Shown: positions 60,001-64,000 of the stretch, piece after piece
Layout: every line of letters starts with the position of its first letter
Numbering within the stretch: position 1 is the stretch's first letter
Assembly (NCBI GenBank): GCA_000727475.1
Contig: KL647299.1
Coordinates: 2,676,619-2,740,618, forward strand
DNA length: 64,000 nucleotides
Direction of reading: 5' to 3'
Source: Sarcocystis neurona
Lineage: Eukaryota > Apicomplexa > Conoidasida > Eucoccidiorida > Sarcocystidae
Made by a program: the position numbers and the translations under genes
Notes under the pieces: generated by a model
The model's database searches: none
What the model saw: only the letters and a program-made list of their open reading frames with translations
Told to the model about the DNA's origin: nothing

Positions 60001-62490
60001 ATTTCTACATGGGTGTGCGTCGGAGCGTACATTTGCATATATCCGCCTGCAGAAGAAAACAGAGAAATTCAGAGAACCCTGGCGAGAGAATAGACCCAGC
60101 ACTTCCCCCAGCCTGTCCCCGTAGGCATACATATACAAAAGAAGGAAAAATATATATATAAATAAATGTGTATCTGTGTGTATACATATACGTACGTATA
60201 TGCCTATGTACGTAGATAACATATATATGCATATATATATATATATATATGTGTGTGGGTGTGTGAATATGTGCGTGTACATGTAGTATTCCCTGTTTAA
60301 ATGTCTCTCTACAGATGCCTGAACAAGAAGCTGCATACTTGTGTCTCTGTCCCTATATATGTATATATATATGGATTGATAGATAGGTAGATCGATAGGT
60401 AGTTTGATAGATAGGTATATAGATAGGTAGATATAGATAGATAGGTGGATATAGATAGATATGTGTATTGCCTCACTCTCAGAGGGTGTGCAAATAATGT
60501 ACGTCCATGCATATAGGTGTATGTGTATGTATATTTATGTAGACGTACACATATATATATATATATATATATGTATATTAGCACATACATATATGTAACT
60601 GTATACATATCCCCCATCCTTCTCTGAGAACATATACATATATACGTACCCCTGTGTGTGTATATATATATGTAAAAAGTTTGTGTGCTTTGATAGGTTC
60701 GTGTCGGAGCGGAAAATAGGCGTGAAAAGTGTCTGTGTAGTCCACGCATTAGATTTAGGACTGACGGAGGCAGTGCTGGCTGCAGCAAACTTCCGTGGCT
60801 CCGGCTGCTATGTACATGTGTGCATGTGTGTATATATATATATATATGAATATGTGTGTATGTACGTGTATATATATATGTATACGTATATATATATGCA
60901 TATGTATAGGTGTATACGTATAGATGTGGTTGGTGCCTGGGATGCTTGTGCTGCTGCGCCTTTTCATGGTGGTTGGCATGTCGCTTCGGCTTCCAAAATT
61001 TTTGAAGATCGAAGAAGTTGAAAGTGAATTTGTCTACGAAGAGAATCAACGATAACGACTTTTCAAGCCACACAACAGTAAATTCATATACACATATATA
61101 TATATGGAGGCGTGGGTGTTTCCACGACAGAATATAAAATGGGGTGTACGTACACCGCAGCGCGCACACAGCGACAAGATTAGCAGAAGTTCACGTTGCC
61201 TGTCAGTCGCCACGTACGTTCCTTTCGTTTGTAGAGACACAGTCATCCATCCGCACTACTACTACGTACATGTACGTATTTCTCTCTCTCCTAACATATA
61301 TTCGTATATTTGTCTATGCGTAAGTGTGTGTATGTATACATATATATACATGTATATATTGATATATATGAGTCCATACGCATCTGTGTGTATGTACATG
61401 CGTATATGTGTATATATATAGTTATAAGTGCGTGTATATGTGTGTATATGTATATACACATGTGTGTGCGCGTGCGTGTATGTAGAGACGTATATATAGC
61501 TGCGAACACGTGGGCTGCAGCAGGTGCTGCTGCTGCTGCTGCCTTCCCCTGTGGGGTGGCGAGGCGTTCCTGCTAATACTGCTGGTTTTGTGCTGTTCTC
61601 TCTGCTGCTCTCTGTTGCTGCAGCGTGTGCTTCTTCGCCCTGCTGCTCTTGCTGCTGTGTCCCGCTCGCTTCGTCCTGCTCGGCGTGTTGCTTGATCCAC
61701 CTGCTGCTCCTGCTGCTGCTGCCGCTGCTCGTGCTGCTGTCAGTACGTTGGTGCAGACGCTGCCCGTGCTGCTGCTGCTGACGCTGCGCTGTGCCTGCAA
61801 CGACTGCGCTGCTACTACAGCTAATCGGCCTCGCGGCCGCTGTGACTGGCGCTGCTCTTGCTGCTGCTGCTGCTTCTGCCTATAGCGGAAGCACTGCTGC
61901 AGCTGCTGCGCCGTTGTGTGTGCGAGTCCCGTGTTCTTGCTGCTGCTGATGCATGCACCGCTGCTGTTGTTGCGTGCGCTGCAGCTGCTGTTGCATCCGC
62001 GGCTGCTACTACGGGGTTATCTGCTCGTTTGCTGCTGCGGCTGCTCGTGTTGGTGACGCTTTGCTGCTGGTCGTACGGACGCAACTTGACTGCTGCTGCT
62101 GCTGCTACTGCAGTTGCGTTGGCGTTTTGTTACTACGGGTGCTGACACTGCTGCTGCTGCTGCGCCTGCTGCGATGCTTCGCATCTGCTGCTCCTTGAGC
62201 GCATGTGCTGGTGGTGGTGCTGGTGCGGCAGCGACCGCGGCGGTTGTGTTCCTGCTGCAGTTGCTGTTCGACCGCTGCTGCTGCTGGTGCGATCGCTGTT
62301 GAACGTGATAGACTATCGCTGCTGACTATGTCGCTGCTGCTGCTGCTGTCTGCAGAAGCGTGCGCCGGCGCAGGAGAACGCGTGGGACTGCGGCGTGTTC
62401 TGCTGTCAGTACGCCGACTGCTTGGCGGCGGGTCGCCCCTTCGATTTCTCTCAGCGAAATATCAAAGATATCCGTTATAAAATGGTATGA
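28228..62490 (+). CDS. ULP1: Giant Ulp1/SENP-type SUMO protease gene (model)
   Basis: Family C48 cysteine proteases cleave SUMO precursors and SUMO conjugates, mostly in the nucleus. Six small exons (53217-53414, 54445-54526, 55261-55367, 56606-56659, 59345-59438, 62356-62490) join in phase into a complete catalytic core: [22 protein letters not shown] with catalytic His at 55339-55341; AYYDSMG with Asp at 56628-56630; [12 protein letters not shown]; then Gln at 62371-62373 and WDCGVF with Cys at 62389-62391. The His-Asp and Gln-Cys spacings equal those of human SENP1. Three large exons upstream (28228-29380, 31303-33735, 34336-49834) encode a low-complexity Ala/Gln/Ser-rich region. The model totals about 6,500 codons, with an assembly gap and two probable frame errors in exon 3. 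That the large exons and the protease belong to one transcript is inferred from strand, splice phase and continuity. The bridging exon at 49.8-53.2 kb is unsettled. Confidence 0.6.
29381..31302 (+). other. Intron 1, CTG-rich
   Basis: A GT-AG intron of 1,922 bases in the model. It holds (TA)n runs at about 29,540-29,730, then almost continuous CTG/TGC repeats from about 29,830 to 31,200 on the coding strand. Long Leu-, Cys- or Ala-rich ORFs here are by-products of the repeat. The acceptor follows ttctctcttccctcgggattgcaccgccag in two parts: a pyrimidine tract, then ccag. Confidence 0.5.
31303..33735 (+). CDS. SUMO protease gene, exon 2 (low complexity)
   Basis: Joins exon 1 in phase ([16 protein letters not shown]). 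It encodes poly-Ala, poly-Gln and Ser-rich runs with basic stretches ([33 protein letters not shown], the latter resembling a nuclear localisation signal) and a few non-repeat islands such as [17 protein letters not shown] and [12 protein letters not shown]. It ends GACCGGACAG before donor gtaccg, phase 1. No domain recognised. Confidence 0.55.
33736..34335 (+). other. Intron 2, CTG-rich, 600 nt
   Basis: Exactly 600 bases between donor gtaccg and acceptor gttgctgctgcag. The coding strand is CTG-rich throughout, then switches to CAG at the acceptor. The length is a multiple of three. Read through, only the TAG at 33768-33770 interrupts the frame, so the Leu-rich open frame from 33,780 is intronic rather than a membrane-anchored N-terminus. 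Confidence 0.6.
34336..49834 (+). CDS. SUMO protease gene, exon 3 (15.5 kb, Ala/Gln/Ser/Glu-rich)
   Basis: One huge open stretch of CAG-derived repeats with coding-like islands: [91 protein letters not shown] and [18 protein letters not shown]. The reading frame moves at about 38,935 (probable single-base indel), across the gap at 43,633-44,123 (gap size arbitrary), and at about 49.6-49.7 kb. It ends CTCCAG before donor gtatat. No known domain. Glu-rich, Gln-rich heptads could form coiled coil between repeats. Confidence 0.55.
42897..43095 (+). repeat. 21-bp tandem repeat encoding heptapeptide AAAASAD
   Basis: About nine copies of gcagcagcagcaagtgccgac, with variants SVD, SGD and SAD at the last three positions. 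In the exon 3 frame it reads as Ala-rich heptads with an acidic residue every seventh position. Confidence 0.85.
43633..44123. other. Assembly gap (491 N)
   Basis: A run of 491 N. The same 21-bp repeat unit (coding VQAEQQQ) flanks it on both sides, so the gap marks a collapsed or unresolved tandem array. Its length is probably an estimate and it does not preserve the reading frame. Confidence 0.97.
44124..44290 (+). repeat. 21-bp tandem repeat encoding heptapeptide VQAEQQQ
   Basis: Seven to eight copies of gtgcaagcagagcagcagcag follow the gap, with V-to-T and V-to-A variants at the end. A truncated copy ends at 43,632 before the gap. The true array is therefore longer than shown. Confidence 0.9.
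45000..45260 (+). repeat. (AGT)n / (GCT)n block inside exon 3
   Basis: Here the Ser and Ala runs are encoded by AGT and GCT instead of the AGC and GCA used around it, including two clean AGT arrays at about 45,000-45,025 and 45,210-45,255. The frame stays open. Confidence 0.75.
47012..47110 (+). repeat. Poly-Gln tract (CAG/CAA mix) in exon 3
   Basis: About 22 near-continuous Gln codons followed by His-interrupted Gln repeats. The CAA interruptions would make the tract more stable than pure CAG. Confidence 0.85.
50380..51889 (+). repeat. CTG-rich intronic block
   Basis: Dense CTG/TGC/GCT repeats on the coding strand, ending at the acceptor-like ccttgctgcag at 51,889, after which the triplet switches to CAG. 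The long open frames here (for example 50,276-51,181) are Leu/Cys/Ala repeat by-products. Confidence 0.7.
52080..52480 (+). repeat. CAG/CAA-rich block
   Basis: Nearly continuous CAG and CAA triplets, read as Ser/Asn, Gln or Ala/Thr by frame. The Gln frame has stops and the Ser/Asn frame is open. It may be intronic or part of a bridging exon. Confidence 0.6.
53217..53414 (+). CDS. Ulp1 core exon A (N-terminal helix, LLDDEVIN)
   Basis: After acceptor gcgctgcag the frame reads [17 protein letters not shown] then [12 protein letters not shown], matching the WLNDEIINFYMNML-ERS start of the SENP1/2 catalytic domain. The conserved Trp of WLND is Leu here. An Ala/Ser-rich insertion follows. It ends in phase 2 at donor gtaaga. 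The first bases could alternatively begin at 53,221. Confidence 0.8.
53920..54444 (+). repeat. CTG-rich intronic block before exon B
   Basis: Irregular CTG runs that form the pyrimidine-containing 3' part of the intron between core exons A and B. Confidence 0.6.
54445..54526 (+). CDS. Ulp1 core exon B ([10 protein letters not shown])
   Basis: [20 protein letters not shown] corresponds to the family's FNTFFFTKLKTAGYQAVK. It ends in phase 0 at the strong donor gtaagc. The acceptor is ctgctgccag at 54,444; an equally in-phase alternative is at 54,408, which would add 12 Ala/Ser/Thr-rich residues. Confidence 0.85.
54690..55260 (+). repeat. CTG-rich intronic block before exon C
   Basis: CTG/TGC triplets dominate from about 54,690 and end in ctgctgctgctgcag, the acceptor of core exon C. 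A TTCCCGCTGCT unit recurs at about 54,700-54,740. Confidence 0.7.
55261..55367 (+). CDS. Ulp1 core exon C (catalytic His)
   Basis: The acceptor is a CTG run ending in ctgcag. [19 protein letters not shown] and then [17 protein letters not shown] match the family's RWTKKVDVFSVDILLVPIH and GVHWCLAVVDFR. The catalytic His is codon 55339-55341. The Trp after it, which clamps the SUMO di-Gly, is kept. It ends in phase 2 at donor gtacgc. Confidence 0.93.
55368..56605 (+). other. Intron between core exons C and D
   Basis: CTG-rich at 55,390-55,680 and 56,060-56,600. A non-repetitive middle part lies at about 55,870-56,040. No gene seen on either strand apart from repeat-driven open frames. Confidence 0.6.
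56606..56659 (+). CDS. Ulp1 core exon D (catalytic Asp, 54 nt)
   Basis: A tiny exon after acceptor ggggcag. It reads [18 protein letters not shown], matching the family's NITYYDSMGGINNEA. The catalytic Asp is codon 56628-56630, 17 residues after the His as in human SENP1. Donor is gtacgt, phase 2. Confidence 0.92.
56755..57560 (+). repeat. Degenerate ~110-bp minisatellite with GATA and GA tracts
   Basis: At least three to four units share the order GAGAGAGAG, ggtacctag, (GATATA)n, acgcgaa-gtatatata, gaaatacaggta. GA tracts begin near 56,836, 56,942, 57,052 and 57,182. Beyond 57,230 it decays to GATA microsatellite. It lies in the intron between core exons D and E. Confidence 0.7.
57750..58300 (+). 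repeat. TATA/CTCT microsatellite block
   Basis: Alternating (TA)n, tgtatatg and ctctctctt tracts with no coding potential beyond Tyr/Ile-rich chance frames. It lies inside the same intron. Confidence 0.75.
58301..59344 (+). other. Intron part before core exon E
   Basis: Purine-rich (GGGAGA, GAAAGG) from about 58,410 to 58,700, mixed to 58,950, then CAG/AGC runs at 58,980-59,040 and 59,210-59,290. Here the intron carries CAG, not CTG, on the coding strand. The long minus-strand open frames over it are unsupported. Confidence 0.5.
59345..59438 (+). CDS. Ulp1 core exon E ([12 protein letters not shown] helix)
   Basis: After acceptor ctgtgcacag the frame completes Lys and reads [18 protein letters not shown], then [13 protein letters not shown]. 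This matches the family's LLQYLKQESIDKKRKEFD. It ends in phase 0 at donor gtgggt. If the donor is skipped the frame runs into a long poly-Gln stretch and stops at 59,558. Confidence 0.92.
59439..61500 (+). repeat. CAG, TA and GATA repeats after core exon E
   Basis: CAG/CAA run directly after the donor (59,449-59,590), then mixed sequence. (TA)n is at about 59,930-59,955 and 60,220-60,250, GATA-type tetranucleotides at about 60,370-60,465, and more (TA)n with TATGTG variants at 60,555-60,925 and 61,085-61,500. Intronic in the model; no gene seen. Confidence 0.7.
61515..62355 (+). repeat. CTG-rich block forming the acceptor region of core exon F
   Basis: Over 800 bases of CTG/TGC/GCT-rich sequence that end in ctgctgctgctgctgtctgcag, the acceptor of the catalytic-Cys exon. 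Confidence 0.75.
62356..62490 (+). CDS. Ulp1 core exon F (catalytic Gln and Cys, C-terminus)
   Basis: After a CTG run ending in ctgcag the frame reads [15 protein letters not shown], then [18 protein letters not shown], matching QQMNGSDCGMF and KYADCITKDRPINFTQ of SENP1. The oxyanion Gln is at 62371-62373 and the nucleophile Cys at 62389-62391. The frame ends IRYKMV-stop at 62,490. Alternatively gtatga at 62,485 is a donor to a last small exon. Confidence 0.93.
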   Translation, partial: KRAPAQENAWDCGVFCCQYADCLAAGRPFDFSQRNIKDIRYKMV

Positions 62491-62536
62491 AAATGCTGTC
62501 TTCTTATAAGGACATATATTCCCTACATGTCTACAG

Positions 62537-62584
62537 ATAGGTAGAGACTCGTGCAGCGATCTTCAACGGTTATTGCATGTATAG
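62537..62584 (+). CDS. Possible last mini-exon of the SUMO protease
   Basis: If 62,485 is a donor, acceptor catgtctacag at 62,536 gives an in-phase end reading IGRDSCSDLQRLLHV-stop. SENP proteins continue for about ten residues after KRMV, so this restores the usual length. The intron would be only 52 bases, shorter than any other in this window, so I rate it as an alternative. Confidence 0.25.
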   Translation: MGRDSCSDLQRLLHV

Positions 62585-64000
62585 AAATATATCTGTAAAT
62601 TCTCTCGCGTCACGGTGGACAAATCAAAAATACAAGCAGTCACACATCTACATATTAAATATAGATATGTTGCAGAGTGCATATATATATGTGGGTCACA
62701 ACTATACATATATATATACACGTGGGTCACAACTATATATATATATATGTGGCGGTCACAACAATATATATATACATGTATGTGTAGAGGAAAATGGAGG
62801 GAGTGTAGACGTAGGTGAATGTCGATGGAAGTGTTTTCTTTTGAGGAGGATGGAAAATGAGAGAAATTGACTTCCTGATATGTAAGGCCAACATGCGACT
62901 CCCTTGCAGACTTACACATCCGTAGAAGGAATGTTAATATAGAGAACGACATATATGTATACGTGTTTATATATATGCATATATACATGTGTGGGGAGGG
63001 GAAGGGGGGGAAAGTGTTGCGGAACGTTCGAGGAACTGCAGAGTTCACCACGGAAATGAGCGCCGTGGAGACGGAGACAGCGGCATCCACCTCTGCATGT
63101 GCCGTCTTCGAAAAACACGTCCGTGCCTATCCATATATATATATATATATATGCGCGCATATACACGACAGGAAATATATATATATATATATATATATGT
63201 GTGAGAGGAGTTCTCTATCTAACTTTCTCTCGCTATATATATGCATACATACGAGAGGAAATGGTGTGTGTATACGAAAGCAAAGATATATATATATATA
63301 TTAGGGAATAGGCACACCTATGTATATATATATACGTGCCAGTAGATGTATGTGACTGTAGTACGAGTGGACCCGTTTGGTCGGAGAGGAAAAGAGAAGA
63401 CGAAGCGGGAGATACTTATAACATACGCAGACGTGCAGGGGCAGGACAACATGTATGTATAAATATATATATACGTATACAGAGTAAAGTATATATTACT
63501 TTTCTGTCTACGTAGCTGTACAGAGAGATCGAAAGTGACAGAGAGGAGTACATCATTCCACGCACCCATCGACGTACGGGAAAGCAAAACGCGGCCCACG
63601 CATACGAGTATGTGTCGTGTGTCGCATGCAGGTGTCCACATATGTATATAAATAAATATATATATGTTCGTATACCTCCGAGCCCCCGCTTGTGGAGACG
63701 GAAGCTTCTCTGTTCTTCTTCAGCCGTACACATCTACGCACAAGGACGTATCTATGTCCTAGAACGCCTGTGTATCTCTCTCGCTTGGTGGCACAAGTCC
63801 CCATACATGGAGGAAGGCAGACGCATGCATAAATATATATGTGTGTCTCAAGAGAGAGAGGAGGGGTATTATAATGCGAGGTATTTGCCCGCCGACTCCT
63901 CCCTTCGGTTTCCGAGTCCACCGAATGGTGACTCGTGGGAGTGGAGTGGCCCGTCGCTTCTCCTCCGTCTCGCTTCTGGATTTTCCGTCCGCACACGGGT
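62585..64000. other. Region downstream of the SUMO protease
   Basis: Microsatellite-rich: a GGTCACAAC/TA array at 62,691-62,790 and (TA)n at 63,135-63,160, 63,175-63,200 and 63,285-63,300. At the right edge (63,850-63,996) the minus strand reads a weakly coding stretch with SHHSVDSETEGRSRRANTSH, possibly an exon of a gene lying mostly outside the window. It is too short to support. Confidence 0.4.
62691..62790. repeat. Short array of GTGGGTCACAAC plus TATATA units
   Basis: Three copies of gtgg(c)ggtcacaac(t/a)a, each followed by a TA run, start at about 62,691, 62,722 and 62,749. Confidence 0.8.

Overview
The window looks like nuclear DNA of an apicomplexan of the Eimeria type. The right half is saturated with CAG/CTG triplet repeats that would encode long Ala, Gln and Ser runs (the homopolymeric repeats known from Eimeria). 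These are interspersed with (TA)n and GATA-type microsatellites, and the genes are rich in introns. Eimeria chromosomes are known to alternate repeat-poor and repeat-rich segments, and this window seems to cross one such boundary at about 23-28 kb. The species cannot be told from the sequence alone.

Left, repeat-poor part (about 1-17 kb, minus strand): one intact 13-exon gene for the axonemal WD40/coiled-coil protein CFAP57 (WDR65). Every splice site was placed by eye, all intron phases agree, and the joined reading frame is 4,299 nt (1,432 codons plus stop). Apicomplexans of this group make flagella only in male gametes, so a microgamete flagellum role is inferred.

Middle (about 17-28 kb): an unassigned minus-strand gene is suggested by five exon-like segments (23,137 down to 19,191). 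One exon-like ORF of unknown identity lies on the plus strand (17,615-17,850). A 5-kb transition zone with degenerate triplet repeats and no gene I can support ends in a TA-rich spacer.

Right, repeat-rich part (about 28.2-62.5 kb, plus strand): my model is one very large gene encoding a Ulp1/SENP-type SUMO protease. Three big exons (28,228-29,380; 31,303-33,735; 34,336-49,834) encode an enormous low-complexity N-terminal region. Six small exons between 53,217 and 62,490 join in phase to give a complete Ulp1 catalytic domain with His, Asp, Gln and Cys in place. Large introns hold CTG repeats and microsatellites. The exons are CAG-rich on the coding strand while most introns are CTG-rich, and several splice acceptors lie exactly at the CTG-to-CAG switch. 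Exon 3 contains a 491-base assembly gap inside a 21-bp tandem repeat and two probable frame errors. The link from the low-complexity exons to the protease exons is inferred, not proven.

The last 1.4 kb holds microsatellites and perhaps the edge of another minus-strand gene.
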